64,000 bases of DNA from assembly GCA_015665455.1 (NCBI GenBank), contig JADFAD010000013.1:210165-274164 (forward strand). The letters run 5' to 3'. Both the position numbers and the translations under genes were made by a program. This document shows, piece by piece, positions 9,054 to 18,557 of the stretch; positions within the stretch are counted from its first letter, which is position 1; each line of letters begins with the position of its first letter. The notes under the pieces were generated by a model, which saw only the letters and a program-made list of their open reading frames with translations, made no database searches and was not told where the DNA came from. Source of the DNA: Oceanospirillaceae bacterium. Its GTDB lineage: Bacteria; Pseudomonadota; Gammaproteobacteria; Pseudomonadales; Litoribrevibacteraceae.

Positions 9054-9706
9054 TGAGCACCTTTAGCTTTGAGGCGACGTTCTAGATCAATGATCCATCC
9101 CTTGACCGTTCTATCTGAATTATCTATTAAAGCTAGATACTTCTTATATTGTTGTAACGCAAGTTTTGGTGTTTGTAGATAGAGATCAAGTAAAATCCCG
9201 TAGTTTTTATGTACGATTGGGGACTGCTCCTCAAAACCAAGACAAACTAAGTACACTTCTTCAGCGTCTTTGAATTTTCCATGCGATCTAAGTTCACGAG
9301 CATAAGCGGTACAAACAGAAGTATTTGCAGGATCAATAAAATGCGCTTGCTGGTAAAAACTCAGCGCTGAATCTGAATCGCCTGAGGATTGAGCTAAATA
9401 AGCTCGATTATAAATAGGCGTTACTAAATCAGGCCTCTGACGGATTAAAGAATCCAACAGCTCTGCTGCCTTCTTACTTTTTTTATTTTTCATTGCCGAA
9501 GCCGCTAACGAGAAATCATTCCGATAGGATGCATCAACATTCATCAACCCTATCGAGGCGTATTCACTGTAGTCAGTCACAATGACGGGTTTTTCCTTTG
9601 TCACAGGTGCAGGGTCACCCGTTGAGAACTTATTTGACGCACAAGCACTTAATAAAACAACAGAACCCAATAATATTAATTTATTGAATAACTTCAGCAT
9701 ACCCAT
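9050..9706 (-). CDS. TPR-repeat lipoprotein
   Basis: 218 residues. The lipobox LSAC (Cys ~22) marks a lipoprotein. Residues ~70-190 hold tetratricopeptide-like repeats, including NRAYLAQSSGDSDSALSFYQ and YARELRSHGKFKDAEEVY. It overlaps the end of the large upstream TPR gene by 26 bp and the start of the next by 4 bp. It is probably a scaffold in the periplasm next to the ExbBD motor. Confidence 0.85.
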   Translation of the reverse strand: MGMLKLFNKLILLGSVVLLSACASNKFSTGDPAPVTKEKPVIVTDYSEYASIGLMNVDASYRNDFSLAASAMKNKKSKKAAELLDSLIRQRPDLVTPIYNRAYLAQSSGDSDSALSFYQQAHFIDPANTSVCTAYARELRSHGKFKDAEEVYLVCLGFEEQSPIVHKNYGILLDLYLQTPKLALQQYKKYLALIDNSDRTVKGWIIDLERRLKAKGAQ

Positions 9707-12590
9707 CTACCTGTTCGTCTTTTGCATAACGGGCTGGCAAAATGATTGCCAACTTACTAAAGCTTTCTTTAACCCAACGATCGTAAACACCTTCTTTTGT
9801 TCGAGCAATATTTGTTTCATAGACTTCAATTGACGTCTCTTCAAAAGGATACGCTTGTTCTTCAAGAAGAATATCGTACTGCTCTAATTCAAGTTCATTC
9901 AAACCTTTTGGTCTTTGAGACCCCATTAAGTCTTTACCCATTCGATAATAAGCATCAGCAATTCGATGCGTTGATGCTGTACTGTATTCAGAAACACCGT
10001 ATTCAGCGATTGCTGTGTATTTCTTAATGACTGACTGCATTACCTTTTGCTTACGTTTAATCGATTTTCCCAAAGGCAAGGTGAGTTTTGCACGTGTAAA
10101 CCGTTTCCAATCATCTTCGGCCAGTTCAAAAGATGCGGATGCAGCTAGGTATTTAGAGCGAGAGGATCTATTTGCGCCAGCATTCCGATCATTTTTGATT
10201 ATCTTTTTAAGCCAGAATTTTCGTTTATTCACTTCATTCTTAGTTTTGTATAAACCGGCCAGTTTATTTTGAGTCTCAAGATTAACAACAAATGGCGCAG
10301 GATAACCATGGGCGTACGTGCGATATCTATCTATAGCTTGATCTGTTTTACCGCCCTTTTCGAAATACTCAGCCGCTTGGTATAGCGCCTTTCTACGGTC
10401 ATCTTTTTCTAATTTATCATCGTTCGCCATTGATGTAAGTTCATTCGCAGCTTCTGGCCAGCGCTTACTTTGCTCGTAAGCATAAATGAGCTTCTCACGA
10501 ATGCCTGATGACAACTTATTCTTTGGATAAGTCTTACGGAAAGCAATTAACTTCTTAATGGCAGGCGACCACTGCTCTAGAATCAAATACTGAGCAATAA
10601 TGTCGTATTCAGTTTGAACTTTAATTTCAGCTTCAGGCACAACCACCAAAACACGTAGGTATTGATCAAGCGCCTTCTGATTCTCTTTTAATTTCGCAAA
10701 CTGCTCACCTTGGCGATAGATGCTGATCGCCAATCGTTGCCGAAGCGAAGCGTAAAGCTCATGTTTACGATTCATCAATCGAAGAGCTTGGGTGTAACCG
10801 TGTTCAGATTTTGCGTAATCAGCAAGTTCAAAAGACGCGTGTGCTACAACAATCCAAGACGCCCTTCGATGTTTACGAGAGGAATAAGGTTTCCAATTTA
10901 AAGAACGTCTTGAGTTATCAATGGAGTATTCGGACTTTCCAGACTCAAGTAGCTTTACAATCACGCCTTGAGCGGTATTGCGCGCTACTTCATAGTCATC
11001 CAATTTTAATAAACTTTCTGAAGCATCCACTAAAACACCGATTGATCGGGAGTCATTAGCAAATTCTTTGGCATATTTTAAGGATTGATCAATCTTGTTT
11101 CGCTGATCGACTTCTTTTTTACTTATAGAAGCAATGGATTGGTAGGCAACAACAGCCGAATATCCCGCAGAAGAGCGCTCTGATATTTCATATTCAGGAT
11201 AATCATAAGCAGCACTTAAATAAGCCGTGGCTGCATTTTCATGCTGCTTTAGTAACGCATAAACATCACCGGAACGATGGTACTTCTGTGCAACATCTAC
11301 TTCTTTAGGGAAATCTTGTATGTATGTTTTGTACCAATTAATCGCCAAGCCAAAGTACTCGACCTGTTTCTTAGGCTGCCTTTTCGACTTCTGGCCACGC
11401 GTATGATAGTAACTAGCCAATTGGCTAATGTATGTTTTCAGCCTTTTAGTATGTGTTTCTTCAACCCTTGTCTGTGCTTTATTCCACTGACTGTGCACCC
11501 CATATCGGGTTGCATATTCAGATTTCGCAGGAATAATAACCGAAGGGAAACGGCCCAACTCATAAACCTTAATAACACGCGCATATACATCTGGCCCATC
11601 AGCAGCTAAAGGATGTCTCTCAATGTAAGCCAGGTAGGTATCAGCCGCATCCTGATAGCGTTCTTTACTTTGGTACAGTAACCCTAACGATGAAAACACC
11701 AAAGATTCGTAATGACGTTTCCCAAACTTGTTAAAATGAGAAACTACGGATGAACCGCCTTCTTGATAAGAAAAGGCATAGCTCATAGCTCGAAAGGAGT
11801 CTTCAATCAGTGCTTTTTGGTTTCTGGTTAACGATTGGTAAACCTGCTTACTTGGCGCTAACTGATCCAGCAATAACGTAAATTGATCTAATGAGTCAGC
11901 GTACTCTGATTGTTTAAACATGGACCAAGCCATCATATAACGCGCATTCACCGCGAATTTTGAGTCAGGGTCTTTCTTTAAAACCTGCTTATAAGCCTTC
12001 TCGGCATTAGAATATTTTTTATTACTATAAAAGTATTCCGCTCGACGATAATTGGCCTCCGCAGCCAAAGAAGAGTTAGGATATCGAATCAGCATCTGTT
12101 CAAGTAACTTATCACTGGTACCGATTCTGCCTTTTAAGCCATAGGCTTTAGCTAACTGATAGTAGACTTTGTCGTTATCAGGAGAATCAGGATAGTCCTT
12201 TAAAAGTTTTTTGTAAGATAGGATCGTTGAATCAAACTTGCTCATTGCTACTTTCTGCTGTTCAACAGTTTCGCCCAGTACTTGCAGTTCTTCACTTTCA
12301 ACCATCGCCAAGCCAGCTAAACGCCGTTCAATACGAGCTTTTATTGCTGGATCAGAAATCATCGCCAAAGCACTCTGATAACTTTTAACAACAGACGTAT
12401 GAGTTACTGCTTTGGTATTTACAGCCTCAACATCAGGTATCCGAGCAGGATTCACTTGATCGTTGCTCTCAATTTTAGGCTTTAATGATTCGACTTCAGG
12501 GTCATCAATAGAAATAACTTGTTCAGAAGCACAAGCAGCAAGAAACAAAGCCCCGAGCATTAAAAAAGCTGAGCGTAATAAATGCTTCAT
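9681..12590 (-). CDS. Large TPR-repeat lipoprotein
   Basis: 969 residues with lipobox LAAC (Cys ~20). Most of the protein is helical repeats of TPR type, for example YYQLAKAYGLKGRIGTSDKL and AEYFYSNKKYSNAEKAYKQV, which resemble outer-membrane lipoproteins such as BamD/YbgF at low level. It overlaps the upstream gene by 4 bp and the downstream TPR gene by 26 bp. Such size suggests a scaffold that could reach from the outer membrane to the TonB-like protein. The specific role is unknown. Confidence 0.86.
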   Translation of the reverse strand: MKHLLRSAFLMLGALFLAACASEQVISIDDPEVESLKPKIESNDQVNPARIPDVEAVNTKAVTHTSVVKSYQSALAMISDPAIKARIERRLAGLAMVESEELQVLGETVEQQKVAMSKFDSTILSYKKLLKDYPDSPDNDKVYYQLAKAYGLKGRIGTSDKLLEQMLIRYPNSSLAAEANYRRAEYFYSNKKYSNAEKAYKQVLKKDPDSKFAVNARYMMAWSMFKQSEYADSLDQFTLLLDQLAPSKQVYQSLTRNQKALIEDSFRAMSYAFSYQEGGSSVVSHFNKFGKRHYESLVFSSLGLLYQSKERYQDAADTYLAYIERHPLAADGPDVYARVIKVYELGRFPSVIIPAKSEYATRYGVHSQWNKAQTRVEETHTKRLKTYISQLASYYHTRGQKSKRQPKKQVEYFGLAINWYKTYIQDFPKEVDVAQKYHRSGDVYALLKQHENAATAYLSAAYDYPEYEISERSSAGYSAVVAYQSIASISKKEVDQRNKIDQSLKYAKEFANDSRSIGVLVDASESLLKLDDYEVARNTAQGVIVKLLESGKSEYSIDNSRRSLNWKPYSSRKHRRASWIVVAHASFELADYAKSEHGYTQALRLMNRKHELYASLRQRLAISIYRQGEQFAKLKENQKALDQYLRVLVVVPEAEIKVQTEYDIIAQYLILEQWSPAIKKLIAFRKTYPKNKLSSGIREKLIYAYEQSKRWPEAANELTSMANDDKLEKDDRRKALYQAAEYFEKGGKTDQAIDRYRTYAHGYPAPFVVNLETQNKLAGLYKTKNEVNKRKFWLKKIIKNDRNAGANRSSRSKYLAASASFELAEDDWKRFTRAKLTLPLGKSIKRKQKVMQSVIKKYTAIAEYGVSEYSTASTHRIADAYYRMGKDLMGSQRPKGLNELELEQYDILLEEQAYPFEETSIEVYETNIARTKEGVYDRWVKESFSKLAIILPARYAKDEQVDGYAEVIQ

Positions 12591-14557
12591 AGCCCACCAC
12601 CTACACCAGCAAAAGAAGGCTCTTTAATTGGAACGGATGAACTCAATTCATTTGCTATTTCGTCACGAATTCTCGCCGACGCTAAAATGGATTGTTCCAA
12701 ATAGTTTTGAGCAACCCTCTCTTTCTCAATCAACTTCTGATCCAATTGCTTAATAGACGCTTCTTTTAAGCGAGCTTTTAAAGAAAGGGCCTGATCAACC
12801 ACTGCAACAACCTTCACATTTAAATCAGCAATTTTCTTTGAAAAACCCTCAAAACGCTCAGGAGCAATCGCTTTTGATGCCTTCATTTTTTGCAAAGCCA
12901 ACTCTGAATCACCTAGATTCTTCATTAAGCCTCGGATTTCTCTTTGATATTTACGATAATTGCTAGGAAATGCTTCTCTCATTTCCCAGATTTGAATTCG
13001 TTCTAAATGAGTATGACGCTTCTCATATGGTTCTACGCTTATTTTCTTTGCATAGCCATCCATTAACTTTAGTTTCTCGATATTATCTTTAACCCGCTGC
13101 AATAGTTGCTGGTTAATCAATTGCTCTTTAGTACCAATAGAAAAGACATCTTTATAATCTGAGGCGCTGTCTAATATCCCTTGATGATTTTCTGCTTCCT
13201 TTCTATAAGCAACTAAGCGTTGATCAGCTTCCATCTTAGATATTTTCTGTGTTGCTTTATCAAACGCCTTTTCTCGGTTATCAACCATAATATCAAACGT
13301 TGACATGTATCCTTGTTTTTCTTCTAAAAGCGCAGACAATTGAACTAAATCTCTATGATCCGCTAACAACTGTTGGAAGCTCTCAGTGTGCCACACAGAT
13401 TCAGTCCACAAGTAAAGTTCATCATTTGCAGGAATATTCAATACAACGGGAGACCAAAATGATTCGTTCAAGGTCTCTACTGAATCAAACCACTCTGCTT
13501 TTTTTAATCGTTCTCTTAATCCATTCAAAATACTGAGCTGGTCACTATAAAACCCAATACCCTGTTCGAACCAAGCCAATGCTTTAGATTTGTCACCGAC
13601 CTTTTCTGTTGTCGTAGCAGACATAATGTAAGCATCTATCGCTTGATAGCCTGAACTGTTAGTCAGTGAACGCCAAACACGCGAGGCAGATTCAACTTCC
13701 TCGTTATTCTCTAAGCTCCAAGCTAGCCAGCGTTTTGCTTCAACAATGCGCATTGAATCCACGGGAACTTGAGCAAAGAAATTTACCGCTTTCGCCCAAC
13801 GTTCCTTTTTGGCGTTATCCATTCCTTGCTGGATCATTTGATTAGCCAATAATTCGCGCTGTAACGGCACTAACTCATCTTCATCCACCTCCAAAAGAGG
13901 CGTCATCATGTCGAGATCTTTATTATCTTTTGATTTTAAATTAGCGAGCTTAATCCGATCAGAATTATAGGCAAGAACAGGTAACCACTCTGAGGGAGAA
14001 ACACTGGACAAAAGAGTCTCTGCTTTCTTTCCTTGCCCCAACCTTAATAAAGAGTCCAATTCAAAGAATTTAGCCAAGCTTTGGTTTCTCTCAGAAAGCA
14101 AGGTCGAATCGATTTTTGAAACCCAAGTTAGAGATTTCTTATACTGTTGTTGCTCATGATAATACCTAGCCAACAATAAATACGCCGTAGGTAAATGGCT
14201 CGACTTATTTTTAACGACGGATAAATATCTCTTTTCAGCCTCTTTCTCCATTCCAAAGTAATGGTAAAGACTCGCTTCAATGAGTTGTAGATTCTGTTTT
14301 AGAGGTTTATCACCTTCTTGAGCAGGACTGGGGAGATGATCCCAAATCTGTTTGGAGTCAGAGACTAAGACATCCGTTATCGCAGTTAAATAGTCTGCTT
14401 GATACTGAGAGTACAAAACATGTTTCAATGATAACTTTGCTACTGACTGTTCAGGAGAGACTTCATTTACTCCCTCACCTTCTTTCGCATACAGAAGGGT
14501 AGAAGAACCAAGAAAAAAGCAAAAAACGCATGTAACTGCTTTCTTTATAAAGCTCAT
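12587..14557 (-). CDS. Periplasmic TPR / coiled-coil protein
   Basis: About 656 residues from the chosen ATG, which gives a normal signal peptide (MSFIKKAVTCVFCFFLGSS, cut near LYAKEG). The frame is open upstream to a GTG at 14623 and an ATG at 14605, either of which would couple it to the previous gene but would spoil the signal peptide. The first ~370 mature residues are TPR-like; ~410-640 are Lys/Glu/Gln-rich helices likely to form coiled coils. It ends in a 4-bp overlap with the 969-residue TPR lipoprotein. Function unknown, inferred to be structural. Confidence 0.8.
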   Translation of the reverse strand: MSFIKKAVTCVFCFFLGSSTLLYAKEGEGVNEVSPEQSVAKLSLKHVLYSQYQADYLTAITDVLVSDSKQIWDHLPSPAQEGDKPLKQNLQLIEASLYHYFGMEKEAEKRYLSVVKNKSSHLPTAYLLLARYYHEQQQYKKSLTWVSKIDSTLLSERNQSLAKFFELDSLLRLGQGKKAETLLSSVSPSEWLPVLAYNSDRIKLANLKSKDNKDLDMMTPLLEVDEDELVPLQRELLANQMIQQGMDNAKKERWAKAVNFFAQVPVDSMRIVEAKRWLAWSLENNEEVESASRVWRSLTNSSGYQAIDAYIMSATTTEKVGDKSKALAWFEQGIGFYSDQLSILNGLRERLKKAEWFDSVETLNESFWSPVVLNIPANDELYLWTESVWHTESFQQLLADHRDLVQLSALLEEKQGYMSTFDIMVDNREKAFDKATQKISKMEADQRLVAYRKEAENHQGILDSASDYKDVFSIGTKEQLINQQLLQRVKDNIEKLKLMDGYAKKISVEPYEKRHTHLERIQIWEMREAFPSNYRKYQREIRGLMKNLGDSELALQKMKASKAIAPERFEGFSKKIADLNVKVVAVVDQALSLKARLKEASIKQLDQKLIEKERVAQNYLEQSILASARIRDEIANELSSSVPIKEPSFAGVGGGL

Positions 14558-14613
14558 GCTGAATACTTTTAAGGAATTATAAACTAACGGTAACAACACA
14601 GACATCGCCTCGA

Positions 14614-15195
14614 TTACTGCCACTCTCTGACCTGAAACTCTGGCTGTAAATCTTTAGACTGACCTGCAATGCTAATTTCTATAAATTTGGCTTCAGTATC
14701 TTTAGAAAAAGAATGTTCAGCTACACGACGGTAGTCACGACCTTTAGGCCCTGCCCCTCTAAACGTTGCAACCAGTTGGTGAGTACCTGTTTTTAAATGA
14801 CCAACGTGCAATCGGTGCACACCGCCTTTTTTAAGGCCTGCCGATTGCTTTTCTGTATAAAGGTAATTCGCGACTTCTTTCCCATCTATTTCCAGAGAAA
14901 CGGAATCCAACTCAAAAAGATTGGCTGTATCAGCTGAAACAAAAACGGACAATTGTGTGCTGGATGGAAAAAGCAGTTCTTCTTCTAATAGGTATAAATC
15001 GCGGTTTAATTCCAAAACCACTTTTTTCAAAGACTGAACCTGTTCATGCAAAGGCACGATAGTCTCTGAAGATTTTTGCTCTGAAGACCAAGCAGTCATA
15101 GACATAAGGCTGATTAAACACGTTATGACTATTGAAGAAATCACTTTAAAAACCTGAACTGAAAGAAACATATATAATCGTCGCATCAAACTCAT
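14614..15195 (-). CDS. Exported protein with coiled coil and beta-rich domain, unknown function
   Basis: 193 residues from the ATG used here; the frame is open to 15237 and an ATG at 15171 is also possible, with no clear ribosome site for any of them. A hydrophobic export signal or anchor (VISSIVITCLISLMSM) is followed by a short coiled coil (EQVQSLKKVVLELNRDLYLL) and a beta-rich C-terminal domain of ~110 residues (SVSLEIDGKEVANYL; GTHQLVATFRGAG). It overlaps the end of the DUF3570 gene and the beginning of the TPR gene frame. I do not recognise the family. Confidence 0.7.
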   Translation of the reverse strand: MSLMRRLYMFLSVQVFKVISSIVITCLISLMSMTAWSSEQKSSETIVPLHEQVQSLKKVVLELNRDLYLLEEELLFPSSTQLSVFVSADTANLFELDSVSLEIDGKEVANYLYTEKQSAGLKKGGVHRLHVGHLKTGTHQLVATFRGAGPKGRDYRRVAEHSFSKDTEAKFIEISIAGQSKDLQPEFQVREWQ

Positions 15196-16327
15196 AGAGT
15201 CGTTTGTTATTATTTTGATTAAAATCGCCATTCTCATACTGATAGAAATCGTTATATTGATAACGAATCCACTCGGCGCCGAAAGCCAACGAAGGCTTTT
15301 CCAACCATTCAGTATCTTGCAGCAAATACTCGAACCCTGATCCTAAACTATAGGAATCAAAATCGCTAAGTTCTTTATCTCGACTTCGGTAATTAAATAC
15401 AGAAGTGAACTGATCTTGATAAAAGCTTGCCGAAGATTGGCCATAATAGCGAACCCAGCCCTCAATTATCCAGTTAGTTTTATAAGATTTTGTTGCAGAT
15501 AAGCGAAAATCGTTTGCTTTTACATCCCACGTATCAGAAAAATACCGATATTGAGTCTTAATGGCTGTCGACCATGTCTCAATAAAATAATCTGCACCAA
15601 AGGAAAGGGCATCGCTCCGACGAGTGCGAGGTAAGTTCTCATCAAGTAACACGCCATTCACTACAGACTTACGATATGGGCTTCCTAAATAACCAGTATC
15701 CGAGATATGTTCATAGTTAGCTCTTATGATCAGCTCAGGTAAAAGAACTTGGGATAACCCTAACCGATAAAAATCATGATCAGCGGAGTCCTTAAAATCA
15801 CTCACATTACTTAAAACATCATCACTACCAGAGGAATAGCCCATAGATGCAGTAGTCAGCCCACCGAAAAACTCCTCCTGATAATCAAAGTGGAACGTAT
15901 CTGACTGGTAATCGCTTTCATCACTGTTTACATAAGCAAAAGACAGCCTTGCATCATTTTCAACGTAATCCGTTGCAACGGAATACTCTGTCCGGTCTTC
16001 CTCATAAGGACTCGCGTAAGTTTCAACATCTATTGAGGCAGAAGAAATTGCATCGACATAGTAGGAAGCAGCGACAGAGACATTATCAGAAACAGATTTC
16101 CGAACAAACAACGCAGGGCCTGTCACCTCAACACCGCCCCCATCGTAATAATGGTAGGTCGCTTCAGCTTTGTCTTTTGGAAGTGTAATAGCCATAACAG
16201 TATTTGATAACGTCATCCCTATTATTAACAAAAGAGACCAAACGCAGGTGACTAAACTCTGGGTATCAAGAAGTGTCCGTACTTTATTAATTACAACCAC
16301 AACCACCTCCCTGACTGCCTGTAGCAC
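15146..16327 (-). CDS. DUF3570 outer-membrane beta-barrel protein
   Basis: Up to 393 residues. A signal peptide ends at NTVMA, then alternating amphipathic strands run to a C-terminal Phe (YVSFSSGF), typical of an outer-membrane barrel. The segments VETYASPYEEDRTEYSV and ARLSFAYVNSDESDY are characteristic of DUF3570. The exact start is uncertain: the listed ATG overlaps the DUF4266 gene by 41 bp, and in-frame GTG codons follow shortly after. DUF3570 and DUF4266 genes are usually neighbours, as here. The barrel may anchor or export the product of its partner. Confidence 0.85.
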   Translation of the reverse strand: MLQAVREVVVVVINKVRTLLDTQSLVTCVWSLLLIIGMTLSNTVMAITLPKDKAEATYHYYDGGGVEVTGPALFVRKSVSDNVSVAASYYVDAISSASIDVETYASPYEEDRTEYSVATDYVENDARLSFAYVNSDESDYQSDTFHFDYQEEFFGGLTTASMGYSSGSDDVLSNVSDFKDSADHDFYRLGLSQVLLPELIIRANYEHISDTGYLGSPYRKSVVNGVLLDENLPRTRRSDALSFGADYFIETWSTAIKTQYRYFSDTWDVKANDFRLSATKSYKTNWIIEGWVRYYGQSSASFYQDQFTSVFNYRSRDKELSDFDSYSLGSGFEYLLQDTEWLEKPSLAFGAEWIRYQYNDFYQYENGDFNQNNNKRLYEFDATIIYVSFSSGF

Positions 16328-16568
16328 CCTGTGCTGCCCCCCTCACTGAATATACATGCTCACGAAACTGGCTTGGATAAGTATGCCTCTCTCGAACCAT
16401 TTCCTCTCTACTTAAGGTACTCCGTTCATAAGGCGCTACCCATGGTTTTAACTCAGGAATCTTTATGCATGAGACAGAAGTTAACGGTATACACAAGACA
16501 ATAAAAAGCCGTAATAACGCTGCAGACGAAAACAGTTTTATAAGGCTTTGGTAGCTCTTTGCAATCAA
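16287..16568 (-). CDS. DUF4266 small protein with C-terminal Gly/Cys tail
   Basis: 93 residues. A hydrophobic N-terminus ends at SVSC (Cys34), a weak lipobox because position -3 is Ser rather than Leu. The mature part has the DUF4266 core KPWVAPYERSTLSREEM and ends in a Gly-rich tail, GATGSQGGGCGCN, with Cys90 and Cys92. The gene lies 6 bp after the TlpA gene and overlaps DUF3570. Two free cysteines at the extreme C-terminus beside a thiol-disulfide protein suggest metal binding, disulfide chemistry or a modified peptide. Function unknown. Confidence 0.83.
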   Translation of the reverse strand: MIAKSYQSLIKLFSSAALLRLFIVLCIPLTSVSCIKIPELKPWVAPYERSTLSREEMVRERHTYPSQFREHVYSVRGAAQGATGSQGGGCGCN

Positions 16569-16574
16569 ACCAGC

Positions 16575-17057
16575 TTACTCCTTAAGCAACGTCTCAATGA
16601 TTTTTTCATACTTATCCTCATCACCTTCTTTGTACCCGAGGTGCGAATACTTCATTTCTCCATCACGGCTTAAAAATACCGTTCCCGGCATAGCTCGAAT
16701 GTCATACTGCTTTACAACTTCATGCTGGAAATCCAATAAGACAGGAAAGCTCAAACCAAAAGGCTTTAAATATCCAGGTACGTCTATATCGCTTTCATCA
16801 ACGTTCACTGCTAACACAGTAAAGCCTGCTCGCTGATATTTTTTTTGCAGCTCATCCAACACAGGGAGTTCCTTACGACAAGGGCCACACCACGTTGCCC
16901 AGAAATTCAGAAGAATCACCTCTCCGTAGAACTCACTTAGCCTTACATTTCCATCAGAGACAGATGGAAGTACAAAATCAGGGGCCTGCTGCTCTGCATG
17001 AGCAAGCGATAACCACCCAGAAAACAAAATAACTACCAAGGCCTTAATTAAGATCAT
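16575..17057 (-). CDS. TlpA/ResA-type periplasmic thiol-disulfide protein
   Basis: 160 residues from the ATG, which has AGAGGG 7 bases upstream; an in-frame GTG at 17075 overlaps that site and is rejected. A signal peptide (1-21, ending AHAEQ) is followed by a thioredoxin fold with WCGPC at 56-60 and a cis-proline in RAMPGT. Such proteins keep cysteines reduced in the periplasm, often for haem attachment or metal transfer. The likely clients are the c-type haem motifs of the upstream lipoproteins or the Cys tail of DUF4266. Confidence 0.92.
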   Translation of the reverse strand: MILIKALVVILFSGWLSLAHAEQQAPDFVLPSVSDGNVRLSEFYGEVILLNFWATWCGPCRKELPVLDELQKKYQRAGFTVLAVNVDESDIDVPGYLKPFGLSFPVLLDFQHEVVKQYDIRAMPGTVFLSRDGEMKYSHLGYKEGDEDKYEKIIETLLKE

Positions 17058-17094
17058 CTGACGCCCTCTATTCACTCAATTCATTGAATCACAA

Positions 17095-17763
17095 CTAAAA
17101 GAAAATACTCGTTCCGAAGGCAAGCGCTAAATTATGTTTCATTTCTTTCTCTCCTAATAAATCAGACTCAAAGATGTAATCTCGGGCTTCGACTCGAAGT
17201 GCCCACCAATCCGTTGCTAAGATCCTCAAACCCAAGCCAAAATTATAGGTTTCAAGATCTTCATCCAGCATAGATGTGCTTCCAAGCCCCGCAACCAAAT
17301 AAAACGAAGATGGGAATGCCCACTTACCTATAAACACTTCTCCAGGCATGAGCTGCAAACCAATAGAAGCGTCATAGTAATCAACCGTTTCAGTTTCACT
17401 TTCAAATAAAGGAACACCAAAACGACGATAGTTATCATCATTTATCTCAGTTGATGCCCAACTGGCTTCTACAAACAAAAAATCTAAGGGGTGGTAAGCC
17501 AAACGGGCGCCATAAAAGGAGCCCGAACCAAAATCCTCCATAGAGATGATCCCTGTGAAAACTGATATTTCAAAGTTCTCAGTATCAATAGCCGGTACAT
17601 CCACATCTTCTTCACTGAGATCTGGGCGAAAAATCCAATCTTGATCATCAGAGCCTGCACCTGCCTGATCAGTATCTGCAGAAACATTAAACGATAACCC
17701 CAGTAATAAGGCAGTAATTACAAACATTATTCTCATCGCTGAAAAACGCGCTAAACAATTCAA
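17095..17763 (-). CDS. Outer-membrane beta-barrel protein
   Basis: Up to 222 residues. It has a signal peptide (ending NVSA), an acidic linker and a barrel domain from ~65 to the C-terminal Phe-Phe (AFGTSIFF). Strands such as FYGARLAYHPLDFLFVEASW and FGLGLRILATDWWALRVEA fit an eight-stranded porin-like fold. The listed start is a TTG overlapping the upstream stop, with GGAG about 8-10 bases before it. An ATG at 17736 is the alternative. It resembles the preceding gene's C-terminal barrel and may be a paralogue of it. Confidence 0.8.
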   Translation of the reverse strand: MNCLARFSAMRIMFVITALLLGLSFNVSADTDQAGAGSDDQDWIFRPDLSEEDVDVPAIDTENFEISVFTGIISMEDFGSGSFYGARLAYHPLDFLFVEASWASTEINDDNYRRFGVPLFESETETVDYYDASIGLQLMPGEVFIGKWAFPSSFYLVAGLGSTSMLDEDLETYNFGLGLRILATDWWALRVEARDYIFESDLLGEKEMKHNLALAFGTSIFF

Positions 17764-18557
17764 AAGAAGGCTCCTATCCCAAAGCTTAATAAATCCAGTT
17801 CATCTCTACGGTCATCATCAACATGCAACAACATACGTCCGTACTCTGCACGTAGTACAAAATTTCTGGTTAGATAAAAACGCAACCCTATTTGTGCCAT
17901 CGTTATATCGTCTGACGTTGACTCTCCCCCAATAACAGTATCATTCGGGTCGTTATCTAATGTTCCTGTCGACAATCCAAAATAAGGCTCCCATCGATTT
18001 CCCCTGATGGGTTTAGCTTGCAAGCCAATACTGTAAAAACGAGTATCAGAAAAATCACTGAACGCTTGTCCATACATAGCTTCAGCTTCTAAAAACTCAG
18101 TCAATTTGTACCCCAGTCGAACGTTATACTGTGTATCGTCAGATAATCCACCAGCAAACATCGACATTTCAAACCGGGCATTATGAAAGTCATCTAATAC
18201 CGCCTTTTGAAAGTCCTCACCTCGACCGTTCAATAACGTCAAACCAGCCAGCTGATCTTCTTCAACCCAACCTTCTACACCAGTATCCGTTACAACTCGA
18301 TACCAACTGGTCCTCCGGCGAATAATTTCAAGAGACTCCCCGCTCTTAGCACTGTACTGCCGAGGGAACCCATAGCCAGGCCCGGTATACAAATCCACGA
18401 AGGTGTCTTTTACAAGAAGTGTTACCCGTTCATCTTCTTCAAAAAACGACATAAACGAGTATTCACTGGTCTCTTCTGCATGCAAGATTGGTGTCAGCAC
18501 CAATAAGATGGACAATGAAAAGCATTCAAGTCGCTTTAATAACATCTTAAAAATCAT
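17760..18557 (-). CDS. SH3-domain outer-membrane beta-barrel protein
   Basis: 265 residues: signal peptide (ending ILHAE), a bacterial SH3 domain at ~45-105 (VDLYTGPGYGFPRQYSAKSG, WVEEDQLAG), then a barrel domain to the C-terminal Phe-Phe. The SH3 part would face the periplasm and could bind peptidoglycan or partner proteins. It starts on the last base of the upstream stop (TAATG) and overlaps the downstream barrel gene, so the genes are tightly coupled. Confidence 0.83.
   Translation of the reverse strand: MIFKMLLKRLECFSLSILLVLTPILHAEETSEYSFMSFFEEDERVTLLVKDTFVDLYTGPGYGFPRQYSAKSGESLEIIRRRTSWYRVVTDTGVEGWVEEDQLAGLTLLNGRGEDFQKAVLDDFHNARFEMSMFAGGLSDDTQYNVRLGYKLTEFLEAEAMYGQAFSDFSDTRFYSIGLQAKPIRGNRWEPYFGLSTGTLDNDPNDTVIGGESTSDDITMAQIGLRFYLTRNFVLRAEYGRMLLHVDDDRRDELDLLSFGIGAFF

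Noticed and set aside
16575..17075. GTG start at 17075 for the TlpA protein
   Set aside because: It overlaps the AGAGGG ribosome site that serves the ATG at 17057 and gives a less usual signal peptide.
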